Assembly: GCA_003667245.1 (NCBI GenBank)
Contig: RCNN01000148.1
Span: 1-64,000, forward strand
Direction: 5' to 3'
Length of the DNA: 64,000 nt
From: Heterostelium multicystogenum
Lineage: Eukaryota; Evosea; Eumycetozoa; Acytosteliales; Acytosteliaceae
This document shows, piece by piece, positions 33,701 through 45,791 of the stretch (position 1 is the first letter of the stretch; each line of letters starts with the position of its first letter). Below the pieces are notes generated by a model that was not told the DNA's origin, did no database searches, and saw only the letters and a list, made by a program, of their open reading frames with translations. Both the position numbers and the translations under genes were made by a program.

Positions 33701-34482
33701 CAATATCATACAAATGCCAGAGACATCAAATTGGTTGTCACTTCTTGATGGAACTCAATGGTTGGAACACATCTATCAGATCATCAACTCAGCCAACATG
33801 GTTGTAGAAATGGTTGATAAGAAAGGATCTTCTGTTCTCACACATTGTAGTGATGGGTGGGACAGAACCAGTCAGTTGGTAGCACTTTCACAACTCCTAT
33901 TGGACCCATACTACCGAACATACCGTGGCTTCCAAGTTCTCATTGAAAAGGAATGGTTGGGCTTTGGTCACCAATTCACTTATAGGTGTGGACATTCATA
34001 TCACGAAAAGAATGATGAGGAATTCTCACCCATATTTTTAATGTTTATTGATGCTGTTTGGCAATTAACGAATATGTTCCCCACTACATTCCAAGTAAAT
34101 ATCGTTCTCTTTTTTTTCTATCCATAGTGACTAACATCTTCATTACAAACTTTAGTTTAATGAAAAATTCTTAATCACAATATTAGAATCAGTTTATAAT
34201 TGTAGATATGGAACATTTTTATTCAATCACCAAAGAGAACGTGTTTTATACACAAAGAGAAATGGAGGTTTGGCTAGTCTTTGGACCTATCTCAATTCTA
34301 ATACGAACCAATTTACCAACTACTTTTTTATTGACGACCCCAAACCAATATTTCACAACTTTTTCCTCTCAGATATTCAATTTTGGAACAACTACTACTT
34401 TAGATATAAAGAAAACTATAAGCAAAAGGTTGTCATTGATGAATCAATTGTTAAATTAGTGGAAAGGAATAGAATGGATTAA
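30777..34482 (+). CDS. Myotubularin phosphatase with talin-like F0/ubiquitin-fold and GRAM domains
   Basis: The N-terminal half holds repeated ubiquitin-fold modules. One has HIKIYPWDDRQTVNVDTHTT. Others have SFFTLCFSDNTTVHDAICLI with FGLYLQES, and GVWMEGHRTLKSYNLPNEAV (about 32370-32440), which closely resembles the F0/F1 region of talin and kindlin FERM heads. A PH-GRAM domain follows (about 32840-33160; GQLKKGTLYLTNYRLIFEAL). The myotubularin phosphatase domain then has the active site HCSDGWDRTSQL at 33843 (C-x5-R intact), so it should be catalytically active on PI3P or PI(3,5)P2. A last exon (about 34156-34482) supplies FGLWTYLNSN and the C-terminal end. Frameshifts near 30805, 30955, 31530, 32180 and 32340 split the N-terminal half; the phosphatase exon is intact. 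It could couple phosphoinositide turnover to actin or membrane sites (inference). Confidence 0.85.
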
Positions 34483-34770
34483 AACCCAATAAATGTTATA
34501 TCAATATATTTAAAATTATGTATGCATACAATGTCAAATAATTTCAGATAGAAAGTAGAAGTTTATTGTTTGTGATGATAATTTTTTACATATTTTTTAT
34601 TTATTTATTTGATCTGGAAATAAAGAACATTATTTATCTTTAAATGAATAACCAAATGTTAATAATGGACTGGCCCTTTGTGTGAATAGTTTTGTTTAAA
34701 ATATATCTATTATATGTTGAAAAATATATAGAGAAAGAATTTCGGGAAAAACAAAATGATCGTATATCTT
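34483..34770. other. Short spacer between convergent genes
   Basis: AT-rich DNA between the stops of the myotubularin gene and the oxygenase gene. No gene is seen. Confidence 0.5.
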
Positions 34771-35877
34771 TTAACTCTTTTGTTGGAGGTTAATCATTTG
34801 TAACTCTTCCTCTGATTGCTTACCAGCCAAGATAGCTGGGTATTTCTTGAGGTTCTCTTCATTGTTGAATGGTGGGAGAATGTTCAAGGTGGTGTCGGAA
34901 GCGATGTGACCAAAGAGGGTGGAGGAAATACGCCACAATGATCTACCTTCTTCCTTTGCTTTCTCGACAGCAGCGAGAGTTTCCTTGGTAACGACGACTT
35001 CGTGGAATCCAGCCAAAATATCACCACCGGTGATCCACTCGAGTTGCTTACCGGCTTGCAACAACAAACATCCAGGTGGGACCTTGACCAAGACTCTGGT
35101 ACCATCACGCAACCAGATGTACAATCCTGGATAACGTGACTTACCGTGGATGGTCAATAAATTGAAATCGTAATGGAAACCAGCAAAGATTTGGTCTAAT
35201 TCACCGAATCTCTTCAAATCTGAACCAGTTGGGGCCAACAAATGTGGACCATTCTTCATCATCTTGGTAATAGAGTCGACTGGCAAATCATAACCGGTGG
35301 CAATCATCTCAGCAACAGTCTCAATGGAAGAGAGCATCAATGAACCCCAGGAGTCCATGACTTCTTGCCATTGTGGGAATTTGGCTGGGATGACTGGTGG
35401 ACAGTTGAGCTCTGGGTAGGCAGTGTCAGTTGGTCTGTCACCAATACGCCAGAAGAAACGCCACTTTGGATCAGCACCACGTGGAGCATGAGCAGCATAT
35501 TGTGGCTTGAGGGCCTTGATTACGTCGACATGGTCTCTTGGCTTCTCAGTGAACTCGGGAGTAGCACCCAATTGATAGCTCCACTCTGGATGAACATCCT
35601 TCATCAAATCTTCAGTTGGTTGTTCATAGTATTGCTCCATCATATCCAAAAATCTAAACAAACTTGAATTAATACTCTGGATGCATATCGATATTTTTAG
35701 AGTTTCGTTTGCAGCTTACCTGCTGTTTTGCTCTTCATTGACCTTTGGACTCTTGATAACAAGACAACTGGTCTCTTGCAAGGTCTTGACGAGATTCTTG
35801 CAGTCTTGGATAGCCTCAGCAGAGGTTGGATCTGCCAAAAAACGACTAATGTCAATGATAGCTGGTCCTTGTTCCAT
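34771..35877 (-). CDS. 2-oxoglutarate/Fe(II) oxygenase, isopenicillin-N-synthase-like
   Basis: Two exons (35877-35720 and 35653-34771) give about 346 residues in an intact frame. The start MEQGPAIIDISRFLADP is the N-terminal DIOX domain pattern. The C-terminal double-stranded beta-helix has the iron triad HxD in FAGFHYDFNLLTIHG and the distal His in LAGFHEVVVT. An Arg and Ser in RSLWRISSTLF sit where 2-oxoglutarate is bound. The GTRVLVKVPPGCLLLQAGKQLEW stretch contains the usual QxGxQLE-like core. It is a soluble oxidoreductase, substrate unknown. Similar uncharacterised proteins occur in fungi and amoebae. No biosynthetic cluster surrounds it. Its codon use is more GC-rich than its neighbours, consistent with high expression. 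Confidence 0.88.
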
Positions 35878-36724
35878 GGTGATTTTCGGTTTTTGATATT
35901 TAATATATTATAAATATAGATAAATATTAAGATGGATAATTAAATATTTGTAGATGTTGGTGGAAGATCAATGCTTGATTGGATTATGAGCCCCTTTAAT
36001 TTATATACCCGGTCGGTAAAAAGTGTAAATGTTGTTGTATCTAAACACGTATGACAAACTACAAATATAAATATGAGACAGAAGAAAAATAGACTTTTGA
36101 AAAAAAACTATTAAAAAAAAATATTACAAAATAAAAAAAAAGATCTTGTTAGTGGGTTAAGGTGGACCAAAATATCTGAGCACCAGCATCAAAAAAAATG
36201 CAGCAAAAGCGAACATTCATCTCTGTGTGGTGGTGACATAAAATCAAACAAATTGTGTTTATTTTGTTTTTGGACATTCAAAATGTGTGTCATGACAACT
36301 CATCTGAAAATGATCCATCAAATGGTCTAAACTTAAAAAATTACTGAAAACAATTTTTAGCTAACAATGGTATGCTATGATGGTGGTGTGTGGATGCACA
36401 TTTTTTATTTACCTTTGCAGTAGATAGACAGAGAAATTTCATTCTTTGTTATGCAATTGTGTGATGTGAGTTGAGGATGACAGCATATGCATGTGTGCAT
36501 TGGAGAGAAGAGTGGTTGTTTGCAGCCATTGTTTGAATTAAAAATAATGGGGAGATTTCTTCAACACAATTGTGTGGTGATTTGTTTGTTTAGTTTGGTT
36601 GTGATTCGATTGTGATCGTTTGATTTAAACAAAAAGTAAGGACCCGGGTCTATGTTCGGGTCTATAGTTTGAAATTGAATTACCATGTTGGGATTGTACT
36701 GTACTTTTCTTTCATTTCATTTAC
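35878..36724. other. Intergenic, about 850 bases
   Basis: Contains A-tracts (36100-36145) and TG-rich stretches (36360-36620). No gene is seen. It includes the oxygenase promoter. Confidence 0.5.
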
Positions 36725-37718
36725 TTATTTCTTTGTGGATGATTTTGATTTAGCTGTTTTCTTTGCAACTTTGGGTGGTTTCATCGATTTCTTTGGAGGT
36801 GTAATTTTCTTTCCTACATTAGGTTTGGATGATGCTGCTGATTTTTTGGATGCGTGGCTTTTCTTTTTATTAACTTTGGTATCTTCCTCCTCCTCAGAGT
36901 CATACTCTTCCTCTTCATCACTTATCATATCTTCATCTTCATCTTCATCCTCATCTTCGTCGCCAATGTCTTCCCCATTGTCGTCATCCTCCTCATCTTC
37001 CTCTTCAACCTCTACTTTTTTCTGGTTTTTTCTTTATATTGTTATTGGCTGCATTGGGTTTTGCTACAGCTGCTTTCTTGGATAGTGTTGCAGTTTTGGC
37101 AAACATTGGATATGACTGTAGTTTGCCAGATTCAATAAGTTGGTTGAGATGATCACACATTCTAATTACGTCACTCTTCTTCTCACAATTGAATACATAT
37201 TCCTTGATTCTGGCAAGTATCAGTAGCTATGACAATATTAACAAAGTTGCATACTTACAGCTGCATGTTACCCTTCTTCTTGTGGTAGAAATCTATGAGA
37301 TCAGTCTCCTCTTCTGTGCTGACTTGTACACCTCTATTTTTCTTTTCATTTTCAATCTGACTGAAGAAGTCAGCGATTCTCTCCTCTGTCAGTCTGACTA
37401 TATCGTATTGCTTGAGCCATGCTTCGTAGAGGTCTTGACCAGAGAATGTGCCCAGGTCAGTAGACTCGGTATCACCGTGCTCATCATAAAACTCTCTTGT
37501 CTTTGGGTCCTTCAATACATTATAGATTCTTGCTAGCTTTTGAAACTGTTCTTTTGCTTCCTCTGAGTCATTCTTATCGGGATGAACCTCCTTTGCCAAT
37601 CTATAGTATGCTTTCTTAATCTTGCATCAGATGCTTTTTTTGAGACACCCAGTATCTCATAGAAGTCTTTATCAGCATCGTCTATAACTGATTTTTGAGG
37701 TTGCTTGTTTGGCATCAT
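36725..37718 (-). CDS. DNAJC9-like J-domain protein with acidic tail
   Basis: MMPNKQPQKSVIDDADKDFYEILGVSKKASD starts at 37718. After a one-base break near 37615 the J domain continues with KEVHPDKND (HPD motif intact) and YDEHGDTES. Downstream are the DNAJC9-type segments VRLTEERIADFF and DLIDFYHKKKGN, then after an intron (about 37258 to 37205) MCDHLNQLIESGKLQSYPMF. The tail is a long Asp/Glu run (36900-37010) followed by a Lys/Pro/Ser-rich end (KKSMKPPKVAKK). A break at an A6 run near 37018 separates it from the body. DNAJC9 is a histone H3-H4 chaperone that recruits HSP70. The acidic/basic tail fits a nuclear histone-binding role (inference from family). Confidence 0.82.
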
Positions 37719-37724
37719 TTATAT

Positions 37725-38166
37725 ACAAAACACTACTATTACAATTACTACAACTATCTAATTCAATAAATGATTGATTATTAAAATTTTATTAATAATA
37801 TTATTCTTATTATTATTTCAAATAATATTAAATTTAATTTAAAAAAAGGCGGTGTTATTATTCTGAACTGAACTTCAGTTATTTATTGTGAGGTTTTTGC
37901 ATCCAACAAGTTGTCATTCTATTTTGTACTTGCCTTTCAAACAATTACTATTGGTGTGACTTAATCTTTATAGATAAGTTAACACTTGAAATGATTAATA
38001 GAGTGATGGAGAGAAAGAAGAAGAAGGAGAAGTAGAGAAAGTACTCTGACGTCTTTTCTAAAAGTATAAAATAGTACTCAGAATCTAACAATCATACATC
38101 AGTTCTATTCATTCAATATACTATAATATAATATAATATATATTAAGCTATATATTATAATTTAAA
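37725..38166. promoter_or_regulatory. Divergent promoter region with TATA-like box
   Basis: Between the J-protein gene (minus) and the CBM49 gene (plus). TATAAAATA at 38065-38073 lies about 95 bases before the CBM49 ATG. It is flanked by two copies of AGTACTC(T/A)GA (about 38040 and 38074), possibly a regulator site. This reading is from sequence only. Confidence 0.35.
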
Positions 38167-39000
38167 ATGAATATTTTTAAAAATTCTTTTTGGTTGCTTT
38201 GGCATTTCTCTTCTGCTTTTCCAGCAAATGTTGGTTTGTAGAAGGACAATGTTTGGATTCCACATTGTCACCATTTTTCAATGTATCAACAACTGTTGGA
38301 ATTAAAGTCATCTACTTTGAACAAGATGGATCCGTAACTTATTTCACTGGCAACTCTGTACCATCACGTAATGCCATCTATATCTATAACCAAAATAACT
38401 CCTACTCTGCCATCAAGTCCAGTAATATAGCATGCTCTGCCAATAATAAGAAACAACCCTTCGATGTGAATCAAAGTGTTTCATTGTTCCAAGGCGAGAG
38501 ATCCTTCACCATTCTCAGAACCGGTGATGTCAGTATGAGCAATAACGGTGAAACAGTCAATTTTAGATTCTTCTATTGCAATGATTCAATGGCTATTGGA
38601 TTGTACCAGTCTACTCCATATACTTTCTTCTTCTCTTACAAGACAAATGCTCCATTCGGTTCTCAAGCCTGCGATGCCATTCCAAATAAGAATGCCAACA
38701 TTACCATTACATCCAACAGCGTCAACAATTGGTCAATCAATGGAGTTGCCTACAATCAATACACTTCAACCATTGAAAACAAGAGCAACAAAACAATTAA
38801 ATCATTGGTTCTAACCTCATCCGTTCAGCTTCGTGAAGGTACAGCTTCTATGTGGGGACTCATTAAGACAGCTCCAAACACCTACACACTTCCAAGCTAC
38901 ATCAGTGAAATTAAGGTTGGTGAAACCTATACTTTTGGATTCATCACCAAAGCAGATAACAATCCAGTGTTTTAATATTTCCGATGTTACTTATCAATAA
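38167..39000 (+). CDS. Secreted CBM49 cellulose-binding protein
   Basis: ATG 38167 (MNIFKNSF) joins, after a one-base break at the T-rich 38187-38192, to a hydrophobic signal core (VALAFLFCFSS). A ~150-residue beta-rich domain with paired Cys follows. The C-terminal ~90 residues match the CBM49 carbohydrate-binding module: WSINGVAYNQYTSTIENKS, TIKSLVLTSSVQLRE, MWGLIKT, NTYTLPSYI and GETYTFGFI. The frame stops at 38975 after a T4 run. One base shorter it would continue NISDVTYQ to a TAA at 39000, the more usual ending. Related dictyostelid proteins are extracellular matrix, stalk or spore-coat components that bind cellulose during fruiting-body formation (known for the family). No catalytic domain is seen. 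Confidence 0.82.
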
Positions 39001-39168
39001 TGGATATTCTGCACATCCAAACCTTGGGTAGATAGTGAGTCCACTCCCAACTTTCATTAACCGCCTCTAATTTAATAATATTGGAGAGCATATTTATATT
39101 TTACACTTTATTACTATCTTATTATTAATAAACTAACTATTTACATGTCGCTAAGTATTCGCTATTCG

Positions 39169-40130
39169 TTACTTGTTCATTTTCTCTTGATGAATTTTCG
39201 ATTCGATTTTTGCTAGGTTGTTTAGGATGTTGGTGTAGACAGGCATCACATCATAGCCACGACTCCAATTGATGAGGTTGAGATGGTCGCATTCATTGAG
39301 CACGTTTGAACTGTGATCCCATTCCGCTGATCTCAAACTGACCAGTCCGTCATTTGGTCCTTCGGTACTATCGAGTAGTTTCCCAAAATAATAAAGATAG
39401 TTGATGGGAAGGTTGAATCGCTTGGTTGCGCCATAGCTTTCGTATTGTACATGTGGCACATCTGTTATCTCTGGATTGAAAGATTGCTCAAGAAATTGAG
39501 GAGACAGATTATCGATTGCCTCAAACGGAATGCCCATCGACTTAAACAACTTCTCAATACGCAGTTTTTGAATAATATTAAGTGTAGTCCAATCGGCAAT
39601 ATAGCTTCCCCTATGTGGAGTCGACAATGTTGTCTATTGGTAGATGAAAAACACACCATGGAGTGGATCAATCAAAGTTATATAATAATAGATTTGCCCA
39701 TTTAATAATTAAGATCTTCATTTTATTTGTTTTGTTTAGCTTAGAATGTGGATATTACTTACCAGAGAAAGAACCGAAGCCTTGTCATCCAACTTATTGA
39801 TGAGATACCTCGCGTCCAATCCACCCATGCTGTGTGCAATGATGTGGATCTTATCAGTACTGAATTGCTTGAGAGTGGCATCGAGCTGCTTTTGAATGTC
39901 CTTGGCCCTGTTCGCAATGGAGTCTGTAGGATGTACACGAGTTGCCACCACTTTTGCACCGACTGCAGCAAGTGGCTCCACAATGTTGTGATAGTAAATG
40001 AACCTGCCCAACTCTTTGAAGCCAAAAAGACCATGTAGCAGCAACACCGGCTGCTTAGGCCACGCCTCTAATACTATACCTAAACTGATCCAACTTCAAG
40101 GATCTTGATAACTTATCATATTTCAAACAT
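39169..40130 (-). CDS. Triacylglycerol lipase-like alpha/beta hydrolase
   Basis: The main exons encode PVLLLHGLFGFKELGRF (oxyanion HG) and DKIHIIAHSMGGLDARYLI (nucleophile Ser in HSMGG, about 39810-39840). After an intron (about 39760 down to 39632), TLSTPHRGSYIADW follows, with the catalytic Asp probably in STEGPNDGLVS (about 39340) and His in NECDHLNLINW (about 39280). This is the bacterial-type LipA/esterase family. No signal peptide is visible. Upstream, an in-frame ATG (about 40120) is followed by one TGA before SWISLGIVLEAW, so the true start is uncertain; an upstream exon or a base error is possible. Confidence 0.75.
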
Positions 40131-41348
40131 ATTACAATATGGTTTGAGCTTTATTTAATATTTAAGATTTAATTTAAGTTTGAAGAAAAGAAAATAAAAA
40201 TGTTGTTTTGTTTTTTGTTTTTTTATCTATAATTAATTAAACAAAAAATCAGGTGAACTTGAGCGATATCTAATATTCAAAATTAAAAATTACACACAAT
40301 GAATTGCAATGAATATGTGTGTAATTATTTAATTAATAAATAAGTAGTGTATTTTAAATTTGTTTTTGTTTTTAATTTGTTTGTTTTTCTTGACCTCTAA
40401 CACAACTAATCTTTATCTATTTCTTATTATTAATTATGAACAAAATTTTGTATTTTTAAAATTAACTAAAATATTGTTTTTATTGTTGGTTTTTTTTTGT
40501 AAAAGAGACATTTATAACTTTGCATTTCAGTAAATATTTATTTTTTTTTGTTTGAAGTTGGTTTTTATGTTTTTTAAAAATTTGTTTTTTTTTTTTGTTT
40601 TTTTTTTCATTAGTCGTTCAGATAAAACTCATTGTGCAAGGATACTTCAAAGTCGACTTTGGTCTCATTCACTTTACTTTCTACCTTATACATATCAAAT
40701 CTCTTAAAGTAGTATCGAATTACTCGCTAGAGCTCTAATAACACACCCCGAACTGTCTGTCGATATTCAACTTACGACTACGATTATATACTGAGTAGAT
40801 TAATCTGTGTGTTGTTGTTGAATCATTAATACTATCATTCTGAAAGTTTACGATACAATCGATCCGATACGATACCAATACGATACCCGATACTTTAGAT
40901 TTCTCTTGTGGTTTCTATCCTGACTGAAACGACTTGTAACTTACCGTGACTGTGCTCTGTGGACTGACTCTATTTGAATATCCTTCAAATTATATATCTA
41001 TATTCTATATCCTTGCTTGACGCTGCAAAAGTTTGACCGGTTGACTTGTGACTAAGTTAGTGAACTTTATTGATCTTAAAAGAACAAGGCAGTATTTGTT
41101 TAAACAATCTAACTCCTGAGCTAAACCGAATACCGAGATACTAGAAAGGAATCCTGAGAGGACAAAAGAGCCGAAAAAACAAAACAAAATAATACAAACT
41201 AATTCAAAGTAGTAGTAGAGATAAGAAGGAAGTGTGCTGAGAAGAAAGTAGTACTATTCTAAGGTATAACATACCAATCACTGAAAGCAAAAACAATTAT
41301 AGAAATTTGATAAGCTTACTGATTCCTTTAATTTGATAGATAGTTAAA
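40131..41348. other. Intergenic, T-rich, about 1.2 kb
   Basis: Divergent space between the lipase and CCAR genes. Strong T-tracts occur at 40205-40620 (several runs of 7-10). A less AT-rich part at 40700-41200 contains near-repeats of CGATACGATACCAATACGAT (about 40862). No gene is seen; it may carry regulatory sites and a leader for the CCAR mRNA. Confidence 0.45.
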
Positions 41349-44319
41349 ATGGATTGGAATAGCAATCAGCAATATAATCCGGGCATGCAAGGTGGTATGC
41401 CAAATATATGCCTAATAGTATGCAAAGTATGCAAGGCATGGGATCAATGCAGGGAATGCCAAGTATGCAAGGCATGGGTGGAAATCAAATGCCCATGATG
41501 GGTGGTGCTGGTAACCAGCAGAACCCGCAATCACAGCAAAGAGGTAATCTCTCCAATTTCCCAAATCAACAAGCGCAACCCTCAGGTGGAAATATGTATG
41601 GATCTAATAGTTTTCAAAGTAAGTAATGATCTAGACAAATGAAGTAGTGATAGATTATTAATAATCAATAAGGTTTTCAAGGACAATTCCTAGTAATCAA
41701 GCGTCTCAATATTTCATCAAATCAATTCCAACAGCAACCAAATGTCAGGTGCACAAAATCAATACCAACAATTTGGCAATCGAATGGGAAACCAAGGTAT
41801 GGGAGCCAACCAAATGGGAATGCCAAATCAAGGTATGAATTCAATTATGATGGGTTCTTCAAATCAAATGGGTAATCCAATGGGTGGAAACCAGATGCCA
41901 AATATGCCCAACCAAATGGGTACTAATCTATGTCCAATCAGATGCCTGTCGGACAAATGGGTAATATGTCTCCAATTGGAATGGGACAAATAGGTAGTAC
42001 TATGGGCTTAAACCAAGGTACCACAATGGGTGCAACCAGATGGGTGCCACAATGGGCGGAAACCAAATACCCAATCTTCCTAACCAAATAGGAATGGCAA
42101 AATGCCATGGAATGCCAAATCAAATGGGTAACATGGGCATATGTCCACCAAATGGGAAATATGATGGGTTCTAACATGTCCAGCAATGTCATGAGAAATG
42201 ACAACGATTATTCACGTAACAGTTCCAGCGGAGGTGGAAGCAAGTGGCAGCAGTGGCAGTGGAAACTACCGAAAACGACTACGGAAGTAACAGATCGAGT
42301 GGAAACAGTTCGACCTCAGGCAACTGGAAGCAAAATACACGTGCAACTGGAGGCAGTGGCTCCAATAAGCACGACAAATACGACAATAAATCATATAAAG
42401 AAAGACAGAGACGGATATGGAAGTGGAACCTCAAGTGGATACAAAGACCGTGACGGATATAGCAGCGAAACTATAAGTCATAACTCAAGAAGAGGATAGT
42501 GGATATAAGCGCGACGACTCATCATCTCATTCGAGCTACAAAAAGAAAGACTCATCAACATCCTCGTCGACCTTTGACAACACTTCATCAAGCAGTACAC
42601 TCGACCGTGATAAGAAGTACATGATTGAAATTCCATCGCATTCCTTCACTCAATTCGATTATGACTACATGCAATTAAAGAGCTATTCCCCAAACTATTT
42701 ATATCAACCAGATTTTGCACGTTTGGTCGCCACATGGGTGGAGATTACAGCAGATACCCCGATTGAATCTTATACAACCAACTCAATTCGTGATTGATTC
42801 CAAAGGATTTCTATATTGAAAAGATCAAGTTGGAGGACACTTCAATTGGTAACAAAGATCAGCATCTTCCAGTGACAACATAAAATATATAACGCAAAAG
42901 TTATGATGTTCCAACAGATTCCTCAAAGTCAATCTTCTCCAACTCATCTCAAGAAAAGAATCAAATTCTTTAGTTGCTAAGGAAAACACAGAGATTTCAA
43001 TTGTAGGAGGTGCATGGAATCCACACCTCGATGGCAGTCAGTGACATCAATGATCCCAAAAAACACTTATAAATACAGCAATTCGTACCACAAAAGAATA
43101 TACCCAAATCGATCTGACCAGATGCACCAGGTGGATCAAGTTTATGGAAATTCATTATTATAGACCACCAACCGAGACAATGGCACAATATCAAGAGATT
43201 TCAGTTGTATTCGTTCCAGATATGACCAATATTATACCCTTTGATATTAAAGAGCACATGAAGAACAAAACACAAACCACATCACCCACAGAAGCCGTAA
43301 GTGGAGAGCCATCATCCACCAATGTTCCAAGCGAATCAGATCACACTGGCGACTTGATTCAAGAAGGAGAGGAAAAGCAACCTACCAACACAGATGAGCA
43401 AGAATTTCACTGCTGAGGAGGGTACTGAAGAGCCAAAAAGATAAGACAACATGGAGATGGCACCATCTTCATCTGTGAGTGCATTAACTAACGACCAAGA
43501 GTCTCAACAACCACATCCATACAATCTCCAGCATCCTCTCAATCCACACAAGCAACTCCAGCATCAAGTGCTACCGCCACTAGCTCTAATACAGAGGAGA
43601 TTCAAAGCTGCCTTCTCGGTGACTACCCCAAGTTGATTTGCACCATTTGTCATGATTGTTCTCGATGGTCTCCGTGAATATGAAGACACAGACAAATTCG
43701 AGGGAAATTCGAAGTATCTTTGTTTGGTGAGCTTTTTATTTTAATGTTGTGAGAGATTTTGGAAGTTTTGATATTGCAATCTATTTTATATTTCAATCAG
43801 TAGTCAGTGATTCCTCATCGACAACAGCAACAGCTGCAGCCACCACAACAGCAAGCGACTCCTCAGATGCACTTTGGTAAGAGAAAACGTGACGACACTA
43901 GTAATGAGTTGGACGAAACAGCAATCAGCTGGTGGCGCTGCTTCATTGTCACCTACTGACAAAAAAGTTGCCAAGACCTCTGAAGAACAAAAGGATGTTT
44001 CCAGTACTGAAGGTGCTCTGAAACTGTAACTGGAACAGTCAACGGACATACATCACCTGCCAACAACTCCTCCGACGATCTTGAGGAAGGAGAACCAAAA
44101 AGAGGATACCACCAACCAATCGCTTAAATACAGCGGATGCATTCGAATTCTTTGACCAAAACAACTCAACTTACTTAAAGAGTGAAGATGTTGAATTAAT
44201 TATACACAACCTAGGATTGTATTTTTCCAAAGCCTACGTATCGAAATTAGTTCCAAAAAGTTACAACTGAATATTCAGCCAACAAAGGACGTGTCTACTT
44301 ACCAACGTCTACTCCATAG
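41349..44319 (+). CDS. CCAR1/DBC1-like transcription coactivator (many frameshifts)
   Basis: The N-terminal part (ATG 41349) is a Met/Gln/Gly/Asn low-complexity region with units like MQGMGSMQGMPSM and NQMGMPNQGM. A conserved segment (about 42640-42730) reads HSFTQFDYDYMQLK and FARLVATWVEI. The inactive-Nudix DBC1 domain lies at 42990-43230: GGAWNPHLDG, AIRTTKEYTQIDLT, IKFMEIHYYRPPTE and ISVVFVPDMTN. Further on come FVMIVLDGLREYEDTDKF (LAIA-type region) and a C-terminal EF-hand-like domain (NTADAFEFFDQNNSTYLK, IIHNLGLYFSKAYV, about 44125-44245). At least ten one-base breaks scatter the gene over all three frames, yet the motif order is exactly that of CCAR1/CCAR2. These nuclear proteins link Mediator, nuclear receptors and splicing (known). 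The tail is Glu/Lys-rich. The end is inferred at TAG 44317-44319. Confidence 0.75.
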
Positions 44320-44973
44320 CAAGCCAAAAGAAAATCTCGACTAAATCAATATTAATTCCACACAACCTAATCACAAATCACCACCTCAAATTCAACAGAT
44401 TAACCAAACAGATCATATCATATATAAATCAAATGTTTATTTAAATTCTCTAAAATATATTTGTTATTCCTGAACATTCATTATTTTATTCTTGATTATT
44501 ATTGACGTTAATTTTAATCAACATGGCCGACACCATTCATTCACATTCTCGTAGATATTTTATTAATATTTAATTACTAACATTCTTTTTACACTTTTGC
44601 AACAACAATAAACAATAATTTTTGCTTGCATAATTAAATTTTTTAATTTGGTAGAATTTCTTTTTACCAACGCCGTCAGAATTGATCATTGCAACACAGT
44701 GTGCCAAAGATTCTTGAATCAGATTCCGGATTCATTTCATCTTTTTTAATTTTAATGTTTTTTGGGGGTTTGTACTTTTTTTGGATAAACCAACTTTCAA
44801 CTTTCCAGTCTCAGAAATCAAGATGATATTCTGAGAACATCAATATAAATACTTGTTGTAGCTACTCAAAGTAAATCATTAACAAATCAAGCCAAATACA
44901 AATATACAAATATATACAATATATATACAAACTATTATTTTAATTACATAAACTAAAACCAAAATATTTCAAG
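44320..44973. other. Intergenic
   Basis: AT-rich DNA between same-strand genes. A TATATACAATATATATACA block (about 44911-44930) lies about 45 bases upstream of the SnoaL-like ATG. No gene is seen. Confidence 0.45.
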
Positions 44974-45399
44974 ATGTCACACAATATCAGAGAAAACCTT
45001 AATGCCATCCTCAAGGGTATCCAAGAAACAAGATCCTCGAAATCTTTTGAGAAATACTATGCTGATGACATTGTTATGTACGAGAAGGGTGAAGCACCAA
45101 CAGAGTTGGAAAAGAACAAAATAGAAAAGCTGAGGAAGCTTTTTTTAATAATGCTACTATCCATGAAGCTAAAGGTATATATTTCTAAACAACAAAAACT
45201 CCTCCAATTTTCATAATGCTAATGTAATTCTGTTTTTATTTCTCTCTCAATAGTTCTTAAGGTTTTGGTTGATGGAACAACTCTGCCTATGAAATGTATA
45301 TGGATTTCACCTATGGTGGTCACAACGTTAAGAAAGACTCAATGGGCAATTCAACACTGGAATAACAACGGACAAGTTGTTAAGGAAGAGTTCTTTTAA
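44974..45399 (+). CDS. SnoaL-like small protein, about 120 residues
   Basis: MSHNIRENLNAILKGIQETR starts the frame, followed by YYADDIVMYEKGEAPT. After a T7 break near 45147 the other frame gives FNNATIHEAK, then an intron (about 45174 to 45254). A second part contains SAYEMYMDFTYGG and QWAIQHWNNNGQVVKEEFF before TAA 45399. The pattern is that of the SnoaL-like/NTF2-fold family: an N-terminal helix pair, Y-x-D-D, then paired beta strands with WNNGQVVKEEF. Such small proteins are common and often highly expressed in dictyostelids. Function unknown, possibly ligand binding. The second frameshift is near 45275. Confidence 0.7.
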
Positions 45400-45791
45400 A
45401 ATTTGTATATTAGCAATTGATCAATATCAGATTACATTTATAAAATCAAATAAATAAATTACTTCTAAACTAATTAGCTAAGTCAGTTTTAAATCTATTT
45501 TTTTGAGATTTACTAGTTAGCCTAATGTTTATCTATTTGAGACTTGAATTATCTTATTTTGTTTAAAATACAAAGCTTGTCACTTCATAAAAATATTTTA
45601 TAAATTAACAATCTTAAAGTTCTCAGTAATTATGGTGATAACATGAAATATAATAAATAATATTTATTATCTAAAAAAGGTAACTGAATAGATTTTTTTG
45701 TTAATTAGCTACAGCATGATGAATTTTAGTCTCCTTAAATTCAGTCACAGTTTTTATTTATTATTGGTTCATTTAATCAATTATACAAACG

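Noticed and set aside
36669..37085. Ser-rich and hydrophobic plus-strand ORFs over 36669-37138
   Set aside because: They mirror the Asp/Glu-rich tail of the minus-strand J-domain protein.
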